The translations under genes and the position numbers were made by a program. The notes under the pieces were generated by a model that was not told the DNA's origin, searched no databases, and saw nothing but the letters and a program-made list of their open reading frames with translations. From contig JACYMF010000007.1 in assembly GCA_015272165.1 (NCBI GenBank), positions 1-35,394 on the forward strand: DNA of 35,394 bases. Reading direction: 5' to 3'. Shown in pieces: positions 15,733 to 24,476 of the stretch (position 1 is the stretch's first letter; every line of letters begins with the position of its first letter). Source of the stretch: Cyanobacterium sp. T60_A2020_053. Lineage in GTDB: Bacteria; Cyanobacteriota; Cyanobacteriia; Cyanobacteriales; Cyanobacteriaceae.

Positions 15733-16614
15733 ATGACTGTCAGCCCAGAAGTTACCCAAACCAGCGCCCTCCGCAGTATCATCAAACTATTACGATGGGA
15801 TAAACCGTCAGGAAGACTAATCCTGATGATTCCAGCTTTATGGGCAGTATTTCTCGCTTCGCATGGTAAACCCTCATGGATTTTAGTGGGTATTATCATC
15901 TTAGGCAGTATCGCTACCAGTGCCTGTGGTTGTGTCATCAATGACTTGTGGGATCGCAATCTTGATGATAAGGTGGAAAGAACAAAAACGCGCCCCCTCG
16001 CTTCCAAAGCCTTATCTACACAAGTAGGCATAGTAGTATTCCTGATCTCTTTAGCCTGTGCTGGAGGTTTAGCGTTTTTTCTTAATCCCCTTAGTTTTTG
16101 GTTGTGTGTGGCCGCTGTGCCGGTAATTATTTGCTATCCCCTCGCTAAAAGAGTTTTTCCGATACCTCAGCTTGTTTTATCCATCGCTTGGGGGTTTGCG
16201 GTGTTAATTAGTTGGAGTGCGGTGACGGGGGATTTGAGTAATAATACTTGGATTTTGTGGGGCGCTACGGTATTATGGACTATGGGATTTGATACGGTTT
16301 ATGCCATGTCAGATCAAGAAGATGACCTCAAAATCGGCATTAATTCCAGCGCTATTTTTTTTGGTGATTTTGTTGCTGATGCCATAGGCTTATTTTATGC
16401 TCTTACTGCTGGTTTATTTGCTTATTTAGGTGTGATAAACGGATTTTCCTTTGTTTTTGGAGTAACATGGTTCTTGTCGGTTATCCTTTGGGTTGGACAG
16501 TATGTAAGATTAAGATTTAATAGTCGAGAATCAATTAACTATAATGGTATTTTTGGGCAAAATGTACTGATTGGTTTTATTTTACTGTTAGGGATTATCG
16601 GTGGAGGGCGCTAG
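15733..16614 (+). CDS. ubiA: 4-hydroxybenzoate polyprenyltransferase (UbiA family), plastoquinone synthesis
   Basis: A 293-residue integral membrane prenyltransferase. In cyanobacteria the ortholog attaches solanesyl diphosphate to 4-hydroxybenzoate, an early step toward plastoquinone (also called plqA). The first Asp-rich motif NDLWDRNLDDKVERTKTRPL and the second DTVYAMSDQEDD bind the prenyl diphosphate through Mg2+. About eight hydrophobic segments are present, and LLRWDKPSGRLILMIPALWA is the family's entry helix. Chlorophyll and tocopherol prenyltransferases share this fold, but the NDLWDR pattern and KPSGR start favour the 4-hydroxybenzoate type. The stop is formed inside an iterated heptamer context (GGGCGCTAG). 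Confidence 0.88.
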   Translation: MTVSPEVTQTSALRSIIKLLRWDKPSGRLILMIPALWAVFLASHGKPSWILVGIIILGSIATSACGCVINDLWDRNLDDKVERTKTRPLASKALSTQVGIVVFLISLACAGGLAFFLNPLSFWLCVAAVPVIICYPLAKRVFPIPQLVLSIAWGFAVLISWSAVTGDLSNNTWILWGATVLWTMGFDTVYAMSDQEDDLKIGINSSAIFFGDFVADAIGLFYALTAGLFAYLGVINGFSFVFGVTWFLSVILWVGQYVRLRFNSRESINYNGIFGQNVLIGFILLLGIIGGGR

Positions 16615-16626
16615 ATAATAATGGAT

Positions 16627-16647
16627 AATTTAGAATTTAGAATTTAG
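16627..16647. repeat. Tandem heptamer AATTTAG x3
   Basis: Three exact AATTTAG units between ubiA and coaX. The same unit occurs at 14821 and, with variation, at 32645-32672. Confidence 0.7.
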
Positions 16648-16711
16648 AAAATAATTAAGCATTAAAACTTGATAATTCATAATTGATAAAACCCTCAAGG
16701 GAGGAGAAAAA

Positions 16712-17461
16712 TTGACACAGAGAGAATGGTTAGCTTTAATGATTGGCAATTCTCGGCTACATTGGGCTTATTTTGTGGGGAATGATTTACAACAAACTTG
16801 GAATACTTTCAAGGGTGAGTCTTTACGGGAATTAGTGGAAATTTTACCATCCCCTTTGCTAGATTATTTTAACGCTCAAATTCCGTTGGTGGTGGCTTCC
16901 GTTGTGCCTTCCGCTACCCGTTTTTATCTACAGTTACCGCAAACAGAAATTATTAACCCTCGTATTCTTCCTCTCATGGGAGTTTATTCTACCATGGGAA
17001 TTGATCGTATTTTAGCCCTTTGGGGAGGCGGTTGTCATTATGGTTTTCCTATTTTAGTTATTGATAGTGGCACTGCTTTAACGGTGACGGGCGCTGATTC
17101 TCAGTATAAATTAATTGGCGGGGCAATTTTGCCGGGTGTTAAATTACAGATGGAAAGTCTTTTTTTTAATACTGCTGCATTACCTGAAATCGAAGTCTTA
17201 GATCATATTACACCACGGTGGGCGCTGGATACCCCAAGCGCCATTAATAGCGGTATTCTTTACACTCTTATTGGTGGTATTCGAGATTTTGTTAATGATT
17301 GGTTGTATCAATATCCCCAAAGTTCAGTTGTTTTAACGGGGGGTGATACACTATTATTACATCAATATTTACGCCATGTTGATCAGTTTTTAGCGGATAA
17401 AATCAAAGTAGATGCTAATTTAATTTTTTATGGGATGCAACAGTGTTTTCTCAATGATTAA
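16712..17461 (+). CDS. coaX: Type III pantothenate kinase (CoaX)
   Basis: Phosphorylates pantothenate, the first committed step of coenzyme A synthesis. It has the acetate-kinase-like fold with LALMIGNSRLHWAYF (the phosphate-1 motif, in the cyanobacterial MIGNSRLHW variant), GIDRILALWGG, VIDSGTALTVTGAD (phosphate-2) and GGAILPGVKLQMESL. The 249-residue length is normal. The start is a TTG at 16712. A strong GGGAGGAG site ends about 6 nt before it, and no in-frame ATG gives a complete first strand, so the TTG start is well supported. A family-1 element follows the stop. Confidence 0.9.
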   Translation: MTQREWLALMIGNSRLHWAYFVGNDLQQTWNTFKGESLRELVEILPSPLLDYFNAQIPLVVASVVPSATRFYLQLPQTEIINPRILPLMGVYSTMGIDRILALWGGGCHYGFPILVIDSGTALTVTGADSQYKLIGGAILPGVKLQMESLFFNTAALPEIEVLDHITPRWALDTPSAINSGILYTLIGGIRDFVNDWLYQYPQSSVVLTGGDTLLLHQYLRHVDQFLADKIKVDANLIFYGMQQCFLND

Positions 17462-17522
17462 TGAAGAAAGTAAAGTTTCCTTTTCTCAAAAGTGTCAATT
17501 TTTGAAAGTAATTTAGAGATAC

Positions 17523-17650
17523 TATATCAACTCCATTTGCTCACTTATACATTAGTAATATCAACATCTTAGTTCAATTTATTGAACGAAATATTATTAG
17601 CCGTGTAATGAATTACACGGTGGGTAAATGACGAAGATATATTTTTCATT
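17523..17650 (-). repeat. Miniature element family 1, inverted copy with worn end
   Basis: Reverse orientation relative to 12937-13087. It begins tatatcaactccatttgctcac (terminal repeat) and contains GTTCAATTTATTGAAC and CCGTGTAATGAATTACACGG. The distal terminal repeat near 17640-17690 is barely recognisable. It lies between the convergent coaX and ndbB genes and could serve as a bidirectional terminator through its palindromes. Confidence 0.72.
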
Positions 17651-17670
17651 TTCTTAACCCCAACGACAAC

Positions 17671-18846
17671 TTATCCGAATAGATTAGTAAGAGGAGAAAG
17701 AAGCAAATTCAGACTAACTTTTAACTGATGCTGTAAAGTAGGTAAACGATACAAATAAACTAAACGGCGCGCGATATAAGCCAAATTACCATCAAGAGAT
17801 ACACCTAAACCACTTAAAGTAGCATTATCTACCCCCAGCGCCAACATTTCCCCTAACGGTTGATAGCGAAACGGTGAAAGAGGTTGATGAGTTAAAGAGG
17901 CTTTGATATTTAAGGCACAATAATCCGACTGCTGAAAGGCGACTTGCGCCGTATTAGCCAAAACATTTCCCTTACTATCAATACTTCTAACTAAATCACC
18001 CAAAGCAAAAATATGAGGATAATCTTGCACTTGTAGCTTATCATCAATAATAATTTTTCCTTGTTCATTTTGCGGTAAGTCTAAACCCTCTAAAAGATTA
18101 ATTGCTTTTGTGCCAACAGTCCATAAAACTATATCCACAGGCAAATTATCGATAGTGCCTCGATATTCTAAAGCAATTTCTTTTTCTTTTACTTCCGTTA
18201 CAGTTGTTTCTAAATTAAGCCAAATATTACGAGATTTCAGCGCCCTCCCCGCCGATTTACGATTAAATTCGGGGGAATTTTTCAAAATATGACTACCACG
18301 ATCAATTATCCTAATTTTACCACGTTTTCCGAGTCTATCCGCCAATTTAACAGCTAATTCGATGCCACTGTAACCAGCGCCCACCACCGCAATTCTAATA
18401 TAATCTTGAGTGGAATCTTCCAACCGTTGCAATTTTTGCTTCAGAGTAGAAGCATCATCAAGACGACGAAAAGGAATAGCAAACTCTTTTGCACCTTTGA
18501 CAAAATCAATGGGAGTAGTGCCACCCAAAGCCACCACTAAACGATCATAAAATATAGTAGGATGATTTTGAAAAGCCACCGTATTTTGAGGTAAATTAAC
18601 CGCCGTTGCTGTATCTTGAATAAAATTAATTTCAGTATTAGCTAATAAATCTCGATAGTAAGGCGCAACTTCCCATGACTGCATTTCTCCTGTGATTAAT
18701 TCGTAAAGAAGAGGAGAAAATAAAAAACGATCATTTTTATCAATTAGAGTTATTTCCGGAGGATTGCCTTGCCAATCTAACTCTTGTAACCGCAAAGCTG
18801 TATATAATCCACCAAAACCACCACCTAAAATTACAACTTTATTCAT
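17671..18846 (-). CDS. ndbB: Type II NAD(P)H dehydrogenase, NdbB-like (demethylphylloquinone reductase)
   Basis: A flavoprotein oxidoreductase of about 391 residues. The FAD-binding GxGxxG-type loop VVILGGGFGGLYTALRL is at the N-terminus, the second dinucleotide loop IAVVGAGYSGIELAVKL is mid-protein, and the FAD motif HIFALGDLV lies near residue 300. The sequence closely resembles Synechocystis NdbB (slr1743) as I recall it, including DRFLFSPLLYELITGEMQSWEVAPYYRDLL and the tail RRLVYLYRLPTLQHQLKVSLN. That protein reduces demethylphylloquinone in vitamin K1 synthesis. I prefer the ATG at 18846 (MNKVVILGG) over one at 18879 because it starts at the first strand, although the upstream one cannot be excluded. 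No transmembrane helix is visible; membrane contact is probably via the C-terminal helices. Confidence 0.85.
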   Translation of the reverse strand: MNKVVILGGGFGGLYTALRLQELDWQGNPPEITLIDKNDRFLFSPLLYELITGEMQSWEVAPYYRDLLANTEINFIQDTATAVNLPQNTVAFQNHPTIFYDRLVVALGGTTPIDFVKGAKEFAIPFRRLDDASTLKQKLQRLEDSTQDYIRIAVVGAGYSGIELAVKLADRLGKRGKIRIIDRGSHILKNSPEFNRKSAGRALKSRNIWLNLETTVTEVKEKEIALEYRGTIDNLPVDIVLWTVGTKAINLLEGLDLPQNEQGKIIIDDKLQVQDYPHIFALGDLVRSIDSKGNVLANTAQVAFQQSDYCALNIKASLTHQPLSPFRYQPLGEMLALGVDNATLSGLGVSLDGNLAYIARRLVYLYRLPTLQHQLKVSLNLLLSPLTNLFG

Positions 18847-18983
18847 AATATCAAGAATTTCTCCACCAAAAACCATCATTCCTAGTGTAACTCACCTCAC
18901 TGGGAGATTAGGCTATTTTCTTTCGTACTCACTCAAATCAATGAAGATAAAATGATTTCATTCTTGAAGTGCTAAGATCAAGG

Positions 18984-19568
18984 CTACTTTAAATTATCGA
19001 CAAACTCAGTTAAAGCATCATATTGATCAGAATAATTAACATATTTTGTAAAATTTTCTAAATTTAATTCTGGTAACAATACACTATGATCAACTTTTAA
19101 ATACTGATCATTTTGAAGACTATATATTGTCAAAATACTATTTTTATAAAACCATACTTCAGGAATACCAAGACGACGATAAATTTCTAAAATATTAATA
19201 TTTTCACTGGTAATAATTACCTCAATAACTAGATCAGGAATCTCTTTTTTACTATAAAAATTATAAGACTCATCAGGCTCTTTTCTCCCTGTGATTTCTT
19301 TCTTGCCTAAAGTTGTACTTCCCCACATATAAAATCTAATTCCATTGTGTCTCATATAGTTTTCTAATAAATTACCAATAAGACTTTTGATCGATTCATG
19401 GGCTTGACTCGGACTCATAACAATTTCTAACTCTCCATCTAAATAAATAAATTTAACTCCTTCAATATCTTGGAAACTTGCTTCGATTTGCTCAAATTTT
19501 TCCCAACTAATCCCATCTAAAACTAATTTATTACTTTGAGTTTGAGGAATTTCTAATAAGGTTGTCAT
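18984..19568 (-). CDS. Uma2-family (DUF820) putative endonuclease-fold protein
   Basis: A 194-residue member of the large cyanobacterial Uma2/DUF820 family, which has a PD-(D/E)xK nuclease fold. Conserved landmarks are FIYLDGELEIVMSPSQAHE, EPDESYNF, PDLVIEVIITSENINILEIY and GIPEVWFYK. The Asp/Glu-x-Glu core is therefore intact. The family is highly amplified in cyanobacteria and often mobile; its true role is unresolved. Start at 19568, with a CTCC-type site (AAGGAGAAT on the coding strand) about 9 nt upstream. It is orphaned between ndbB and the apc cluster. Confidence 0.85.
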   Translation of the reverse strand: MTTLLEIPQTQSNKLVLDGISWEKFEQIEASFQDIEGVKFIYLDGELEIVMSPSQAHESIKSLIGNLLENYMRHNGIRFYMWGSTTLGKKEITGRKEPDESYNFYSKKEIPDLVIEVIITSENINILEIYRRLGIPEVWFYKNSILTIYSLQNDQYLKVDHSVLLPELNLENFTKYVNYSDQYDALTEFVDNLK

Positions 19569-19622
19569 GGTATTTAATTCTCCTTAAATAATTATTCAGT
19601 GAATAAATTTTTAATTTTCTAA

Positions 19623-19691
19623 TTACTGATCAATTTTCGGAATGTCTATGCCTTGTTGTTGCAAAAATTCCTTAATAAAAGCTAATACTCG
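19623..19691 (-). pseudogene. Short gene remnant, 3' end only
   Basis: On the minus strand, after an in-frame stop, the sequence reads RVLAFIKEFLQQQGIDIPKI, then DQ and a stop at 19623-19625. It looks like the C-terminal helix of a lost protein. Nothing longer can be followed upstream. Family unknown. Confidence 0.3.
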
Positions 19692-19751
19692 TTATTCTAG
19701 CAAATGATTACAATGTAAACACGTTGCATGGAACTGCAGGAAAATTAGCAC

Positions 19752-19779
19752 AAAAAAAGGAGATTAAATTATCATCTCC
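19752..19779 (-). terminator. Intrinsic terminator of the apc cluster
   Basis: On the minus strand GGAGAT pairs with ATCTCC (plus positions 19774-19779 and 19759-19764) around a 9-nt loop, followed by seven U (complement of 19752-19758). It lies 30 bp after the apcC stop. Confidence 0.85.
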
Positions 19780-19808
19780 TCTCTCATTGAATATATTTAA
19801 TAATACTT

Positions 19809-20012
19809 TTATAGTAAACCTGTATTAGCACCCGGCTTCCCAGTAACTAATTGTACTTTGACAATAGAGCCGCCCATTTTTTGGATTCTTTGTTGTTCTT
19901 TGAACCAGTTATCATAGGGAACTAACTTAGTAAAATAAGTATTTTGTAATTCTCTTTGAGTTCTAATTCTGCTTTGACTTGGGACACAAGCCGTTACTTT
20001 AAACATTCTCAT
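19809..20012 (-). CDS. apcC: Phycobilisome core linker, ApcC (LC7.8)
   Basis: A 67-residue core linker that caps and stabilises the allophycocyanin trimers of the phycobilisome core. It is a CpcD-type fold, MRMFKVTACVPSQSRIRTQR, then RELQNTYFTKLVPYDNWFKE. Start at 20012 with a clear AAGGAG site about 8 nt upstream. It is the last gene of the apcA-apcB-apcC set. The 204-nt gap after apcB is longer than between apcA and apcB, and is often where partial termination sets the lower dose of the linker, though I see no strong hairpin in it. Confidence 0.96.
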   Translation of the reverse strand: MRMFKVTACVPSQSRIRTQRELQNTYFTKLVPYDNWFKEQQRIQKMGGSIVKVQLVTGKPGANTGLL

Positions 20013-20216
20013 CTGAGTTAGTCTCCTTAAATTTTTAACTCGATTTTTTATAAGGAAAAGATATATAAATTTCTTTTATTAATCGTTATAGCTACGGTTG
20101 GGAGTCGAGAGTCAATACTAAATCAATCGAACCAAACAGGCATCATCAAACCAGCACTTACTCCAGACTTTCCCAACCTGACAGATGAAGTTATTACTTG
20201 ATCAAACTAGCTTAAA

Positions 20217-20702
20217 TTAGCTTAAACCAGAACAGATATAATCGAAGTAAACACCCATTTCTTTACCAGCATCAGCGCCCACCAAACTAGCGGTTACTTC
20301 TTTCATCGCTTGAATAGCTTGAACAGTGGAGCTAATGGGTACACCTAAAGAATTGTAGGTTTCTTTTAAACCGTTTAATACACGCTCATCTAAGATGGAA
20401 GCGTCACCAGCTAACATAGCGTAGGTGGAATAACGGAGGTAGTAGTCTAAGTCACGAATACAAGCCGCATAACGACGGGTGGTGTACATATTACCACCGG
20501 GGCGAGTTACATCGGAGTATAATAAGGATTTAGCTACAGCTTCTTTAACGATGGTAGCAGCGTTAGCACTGATAACACTAGCAGCACGAACACGGAGTTG
20601 ACCACTTTGGAAATAGCCTTTTAATTTGCCTAAAGCGTTAGCGTCAAGGTATTTACCTTGTACGTCGGAGGAGTTGATTACTGCAGTAATTGCGTCTTGC
20701 AT
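20217..20702 (-). CDS. apcB: Allophycocyanin beta subunit (ApcB)
   Basis: A 161-residue core phycobiliprotein carrying one phycocyanobilin on Cys81 ([16 protein letters not shown]). Asn71 (RPGGNMY) is the site that is gamma-N-methylated in beta subunits. The globin-like helices are complete, and the C-terminus [12 protein letters not shown] is typical. Start at 20702 with AAAGGA about 9 nt upstream. It lies 90 bp downstream of apcA, and the two are surely translated in equal amounts. Confidence 0.98.
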   Translation of the reverse strand: MQDAITAVINSSDVQGKYLDANALGKLKGYFQSGQLRVRAASVISANAATIVKEAVAKSLLYSDVTRPGGNMYTTRRYAACIRDLDYYLRYSTYAMLAGDASILDERVLNGLKETYNSLGVPISSTVQAIQAMKEVTASLVGADAGKEMGVYFDYICSGLS

Positions 20703-20792
20703 GATTATTTTCCTTTCTAATTATTTAACTTTTACTTATGGTTGTGCAGGACTAAAAAGTTTTTTAGACTGAATAGATTTAAAAGGTTAAAC

Positions 20793-21278
20793 CTATTGTA
20801 AAGCTCCGACTACATAATCGAAGTAAGAACCAGCTTCGGAAGTATCTTCAGCAGACATTAAAGAAGTAGCAACTTCTTTCATTTCACGAACACTTTGAGC
20901 TACAGCGCCGATGTCAGTGCCTAAAGACTTGTACATTTCTTTCACACCAACTAAACCGATTTCCTCGATAGGAGTAACGTCACCAGCTACAACTCCGTAG
21001 GTGATAAGACGTAAATAATAGTCCATGTCACGCAAACAAGTAGCGGTCATTTCTTCGCCGTAGGAGTTACCACCGGGGGAAACAATATCAGGGCGTTTTT
21101 GGAAAAGACGATCACCAGCTTCTTTGATGATGCGCTCACGGGAGTCGGTTAAAGTTTGAGCGATTCTTAAACGGCTTTCACCAGAAGAAACAAAGGATTT
21201 GATTCTGTCTAATTCACCGGGGCTTAAATAACGGGCTTCTGCGTCCGCATTCACGATGGATTTCGTGACGATACTCAT
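20793..21278 (-). CDS. apcA: Allophycocyanin alpha subunit (ApcA)
   Basis: The 161-residue partner of ApcB, with the chromophore on Cys81 ([14 protein letters not shown]) and the alpha-type start [20 protein letters not shown]. The start has a very strong GGAGG site. It is the first gene of apcABC. The large core-membrane linker gene apcE, which precedes apcA in many cyanobacteria, is not here; mtnB lies upstream instead, so apcE must be elsewhere, as in Synechocystis. Confidence 0.98.
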   Translation of the reverse strand: MSIVTKSIVNADAEARYLSPGELDRIKSFVSSGESRLRIAQTLTDSRERIIKEAGDRLFQKRPDIVSPGGNSYGEEMTATCLRDMDYYLRLITYGVVAGDVTPIEEIGLVGVKEMYKSLGTDIGAVAQSVREMKEVATSLMSAEDTSEAGSYFDYVVGALQ

Positions 21279-21393
21279 TTATGGATTCCTCCAAAAAAAT
21301 AATTTAGATACTGTTGTTTATTAAACCAGTTTTTTGATTTTGCTGGTAGTTATATTTTGAGATCAACTTATTTATGGGTTAATCTCTCTAATC

Positions 21394-21422
21394 AGTATAA
21401 CTTAAAGTTGTTACATTGATTA
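21394..21422 (-). promoter_or_regulatory. Putative apcA promoter
   Basis: On the minus strand TATACT (plus 21394-21399) is a good -10 box, giving a leader of about 110 nt to apcA. No -35 hexamer is visible at the right distance (TAATCA), so an activator is likely. A GTTACA motif (plus strand, 21410-21415) lies just upstream and may be half of an RpaB-type HLR1 site. Weak evidence. Confidence 0.35.
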
Positions 21423-21510
21423 GTTTTGCTTTGGTTAAGATCAATTCGATCCCTTCCGAATGTTATTGTGCAGTATCAAGTATCTTTTCTATTCATTTTC
21501 TTAATACTTT

Positions 21511-22143
21511 TTAACATTTGCCCAGTTGAAGGGTCAAAAGTTGGCATTGTAATAAATATTCTAGGGCTTCGAGGTGGCGGAGAGCGCCCTCCACCGTTTC
21601 TCCCCATGTATAAATGCCATGCCCTTTAATTAAATAACCCCAACAAGGAATATCACTATCAAGATAGAGCAAAACTTCTTGAGCCAAATTAGCTATATCT
21701 TGACTGTTATCAAAAATAGGAAATTTGATCGTACTTTCATGACTGGTAATGCCTGTAAAGGCTTTTTGTAATTCATATCCCGTTACTTCCCAATGGGGTT
21801 GATGCCATATCATGCTAAAAACGGTAGCGTTGAGGGAATGGGTATGTAATACAGCGCCCGTGTCCCCATTCTTTTGATATAAAGTGGTATGTAAAAGGGT
21901 TTCCGCAGAAGGTTTTTGCTCATCAATGGGTTTACCCTGTAAATCAACTACCATGACATCATCGGGGGTTAAATAACCTTTATGCTTTCCTGAAACGGTG
22001 ATGGCACAATAATTTTCATCTAAGCGCAGGGAAAAATTACTACTGGTGGCAGGAGTCCAACCTTTACTGTCTAAATATTTACCCACTTCTATGATACGGT
22101 GACGGGCGCTGGTCAAATCTTCTTGGCTATATTTTGGAATCAT
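21511..22143 (-). CDS. mtnB: Methylthioribulose-1-phosphate dehydratase (MtnB)
   Basis: A 210-residue class II aldolase-like enzyme of the methionine salvage pathway, dehydrating methylthioribulose 1-phosphate. The zinc ligands are in AVLHTHSLNATVF and, later, LIKGHGIYTWG. The opening GWTPATSSNFSLRLDE and the catalytic SGKHKGYL segment match MtnB. No other mtn genes are adjacent. The region just upstream of its start is a tandem repeat (22145-22172), and there is no ribosome site. It ends 232 bp before apcA on the same strand. Confidence 0.9.
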   Translation of the reverse strand: MIPKYSQEDLTSARHRIIEVGKYLDSKGWTPATSSNFSLRLDENYCAITVSGKHKGYLTPDDVMVVDLQGKPIDEQKPSAETLLHTTLYQKNGDTGAVLHTHSLNATVFSMIWHQPHWEVTGYELQKAFTGITSHESTIKFPIFDNSQDIANLAQEVLLYLDSDIPCWGYLIKGHGIYTWGETVEGALRHLEALEYLLQCQLLTLQLGKC

Positions 22144-22144
22144 G

Positions 22145-22172
22145 ATGAATTATGAATTATGAATTATGAATT
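22145..22172. repeat. Tandem heptamer ATGAATT x4 at the mtnB start
   Basis: Four exact ATGAATT units directly abut the mtnB start codon (CAT at 22141-22143). On the mtnB strand this gives a leader of AATTCAT repeats with no ribosome site. The rest of 22173-22340 holds an AT-rich, C/T-biased stretch and one AGCGCCC heptamer near 22253. Confidence 0.75.
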
Positions 22173-22340
22173 ATAATCCACTTCTCTTCCCCTTCCCCAT
22201 CTTGCTTTTCTTCTTCACTTATTACTTCTTATTTCTTACTTTTTACTTAGTAAGCGCCCTCCACACCTCAAATTAGCCAAAAATTCTCATAAATTGATAT
22301 GATGATAAGAAATGTAAACAAATATTAGGATTTATTATTA

Positions 22341-23330
22341 ATGTCTCTATATTATGCACTTGGTGGATTACTCATTTTAGTAGTAATTGGTATAATCGTA
22401 TATTTTTTAACACCTCGTACCTTTGAAACTCCCGAAACTGTTGCTAACTCCTACGATGAATGGACTGAAGACGGTATTCTCGAATTTTATTGGGGTGAAC
22501 ATATCCACCTAGGACATTACGGCGCACCGCCGAAAAGAAAAGACTTTTTAGAAGCTAAGGCAGATTTTGTCCATGAAATGGTGAAATGGGGGGGCTTAGA
22601 TAAATTACCTCGTGGTACAACTGTATTAGATGTTGGTTGTGGTATTGGTGGTAGTACCCGTATTTTAGGGGGTAAAGATTATGGTTTTAACGCTACAGGT
22701 ATTACCATCAGCCCGAAACAAGTGGAGCGCGCTACCCAATTAACTCCTGAAGGTGTCACTGCTAAATTTCAAGTGGATAATGCTTTAAATCTTTCTTTTC
22801 CTGATAATAGTTTTGATGTAGTATGGTCTATTGAAGCTGGACCTCATATGCCTGATAAGGCTAAATATGCCCAAGAAATGATGAGAGTTTTAAAACCGGG
22901 TGGTATTTTAGTGGTGGCTGACTGGAATCAAAGAGATGATCGCCAAATTCCTCTTAATTGGTGGGAGAAAATCGTCATGCGTCAATTATTAGATCAATGG
23001 TCCCATCCTTCTTTTTCTAGCATTGAAGGTTTTTCTGAACAAATTGCCGAAACTGGTTTGGTAGAAGGAGATGTTATTACTGGTGATTGGACTCAAGAAA
23101 CTTTGCCTTCTTGGTTAGAATCTGTCTGGCAGGGTATCGTGCGCCCGGAAGGTCTGATTAAATTTGGTTTCTCAGGTTTTATCAAGTCTTTAAGGGAAGT
23201 TCCTACTATGATTTTAATGCGCATTGGTTTTGGTGCTGGTCTTTGTCGCTTTGGAATGTTTAAGGCAGTGAAAGCTAATTCTAATTCTCAACTTCAAGAA
23301 GTGACAACTAATGAAGTAGTTAACGTTTAA
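22341..23330 (+). CDS. MPBQ/MSBQ methyltransferase (tocopherol/plastoquinone synthesis)
   Basis: A 329-residue SAM-dependent methyltransferase with an N-terminal membrane anchor (ALGGLLILVVIGIIVYFLT). It resembles Synechocystis sll0418, which methylates 2-methyl-6-phytyl- and 2-methyl-6-solanesyl-benzoquinol. SAM motif I is VLDVGCGIGGSTRIL at about residues 95-109; further landmarks are YWGEHIHLGHYG, SIEAGPHMPDKAKYAQEMMRV and LVVADWNQRDDRQIPL. The C-terminal FGAGLCRFGMFKAVKA is the family tail. The UbiA-type prenyltransferase of the same quinone pathway lies 5.7 kb upstream. Start at 22341 by fit to the anchor, with no strong ribosome site. A hairpin terminator follows. Confidence 0.9.
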   Translation: MSLYYALGGLLILVVIGIIVYFLTPRTFETPETVANSYDEWTEDGILEFYWGEHIHLGHYGAPPKRKDFLEAKADFVHEMVKWGGLDKLPRGTTVLDVGCGIGGSTRILGGKDYGFNATGITISPKQVERATQLTPEGVTAKFQVDNALNLSFPDNSFDVVWSIEAGPHMPDKAKYAQEMMRVLKPGGILVVADWNQRDDRQIPLNWWEKIVMRQLLDQWSHPSFSSIEGFSEQIAETGLVEGDVITGDWTQETLPSWLESVWQGIVRPEGLIKFGFSGFIKSLREVPTMILMRIGFGAGLCRFGMFKAVKANSNSQLQEVTTNEVVNV

Positions 23331-23383
23331 ATACGCTTTTTAATGGCAAATATAAAGATAATTTAATCTGGTTAATTTTGTAG

Positions 23384-23404
23384 GGGTTGAACAATGTTCA
23401 ACCC
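23384..23404 (+). terminator. Hairpin terminator after the methyltransferase
   Basis: GGGTTGAAC (23384-23392) and GTTCAACCC (23396-23404) form a perfect 9-bp stem with an AAT loop, followed by TTATTTATT. The U-tract is imperfect. The 23405-23621 stretch to recO holds only a GTCTG/CAGAC palindrome near 23534. Confidence 0.7.
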
Positions 23405-23621
23405 TTATTTATTGTGGTTCTTCTACAGTAGTGATGATAATTTAATAAAAATAACCTTTATCATTCTTACTCAAGATTTATACCAAAATAAAAGTTAAAA
23501 GTTTATAAGTTATTATTCAATAATTCTCTATTGTCTGTAGCAGACCTTAACTAAAAATTTACAGACTCAACGTCAAAGAGCCTTTATTGTTTTTAACCTT
23601 GTAAAAAAAATTCAAAAATGT

Positions 23622-24431
23622 ATGAGTCAAACTTATCAAACTACAGGCATTGTTTTAAAACAAAAACCTTTTGCAGAAAATGATTTATTAGTTACTATTT
23701 TATCTCCTGATTATGGCTTAATTAATGCCGTGGCACCGGGCGCTAAAAAGTACAAATCGAGCTTGAGAGGTCGTATTCAACCTTTAGTAGTTAATGATTT
23801 TTTGATTGTTCATGGTACAAATTTGGATCGGATTATTCAAGCAGATACAAAACAATCTTATCCTCAATTAAGCCAAAGTTTAGCGAAGTTAACTACTAGC
23901 CAATATCTATCAGAAATAGCTATTAATTTAGCTTTTAGTGAACAACCCCAAGGGGATTTATATAGTACTTTAAATAATCATCTTTTTATTTTAGAAAACC
24001 TCCCTAAAAATACTTATTTATATCCTTATTTATGTCGAAGTTTATGGGATATTTTAATAATTATTGGTATTGAATTAGAGGTTAACTATTGTACTCAAAC
24101 AGAAGTTAAAATTATTCCTAATCTTAATTTAATACACTGGTCAATTTATATCAGTTTTATTCATGGTGGTTTAGTTAAAGACCAAGATTTTTTAGCCCAA
24201 AATCATAATTTAGGTATGCGGGTAGGGGCGCTGGAGTTATTGATTTTACAAAGTCTATTTTCTGACAATATTATAAATCAGTCATTAGAGAATTTAACAA
24301 AAAAATCAAATGATCAAATTAATATTGCATGGGAAAAAATAGCTATTTTACTGAATAAATATTTAGAGTTTTATTTAGGAAAATCTCTTAAATCTGCAGA
24401 GATGTTGAGTATGAGTCTTACCATAAGTTAA
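23622..24431 (+). CDS. recO: DNA repair protein RecO
   Basis: A 269-residue recombination mediator that helps load RecA on SSB-coated DNA in the RecFOR pathway. The N-terminal OB-fold is clear (TGIVLKQKPFAENDLLVTIL, LINAVAPGAKKYKSSLRGRI, LIVHGTNLDRIIQADTKQSY), followed by the helical domain (SLAKLTTSQYLSEIAINLAF). The zinc-finger cysteines found in some RecO proteins are absent, as in other cyanobacteria. The gene is very AT-rich. Start at 23622 without an obvious ribosome site. Confidence 0.88.
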   Translation: MSQTYQTTGIVLKQKPFAENDLLVTILSPDYGLINAVAPGAKKYKSSLRGRIQPLVVNDFLIVHGTNLDRIIQADTKQSYPQLSQSLAKLTTSQYLSEIAINLAFSEQPQGDLYSTLNNHLFILENLPKNTYLYPYLCRSLWDILIIIGIELEVNYCTQTEVKIIPNLNLIHWSIYISFIHGGLVKDQDFLAQNHNLGMRVGALELLILQSLFSDNIINQSLENLTKKSNDQINIAWEKIAILLNKYLEFYLGKSLKSAEMLSMSLTIS

Positions 24432-24476
24432 TGTACATTTCTGTTGCTAAGTGAAAGTTCGTAAAAGGCAACTTTT

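Noticed and set aside
20013..20216. Attenuator hairpin between apcB and apcC
   Set aside because: Expected from other cyanobacteria, but I could not find a stable stem; only direct repeats such as TAGCTTAAAT were seen.
21426..21629. 67-aa plus-strand frame upstream of apcA
   Set aside because: It overlaps the 3' end of mtnB and the apcA promoter region; composition looks like an antisense shadow.
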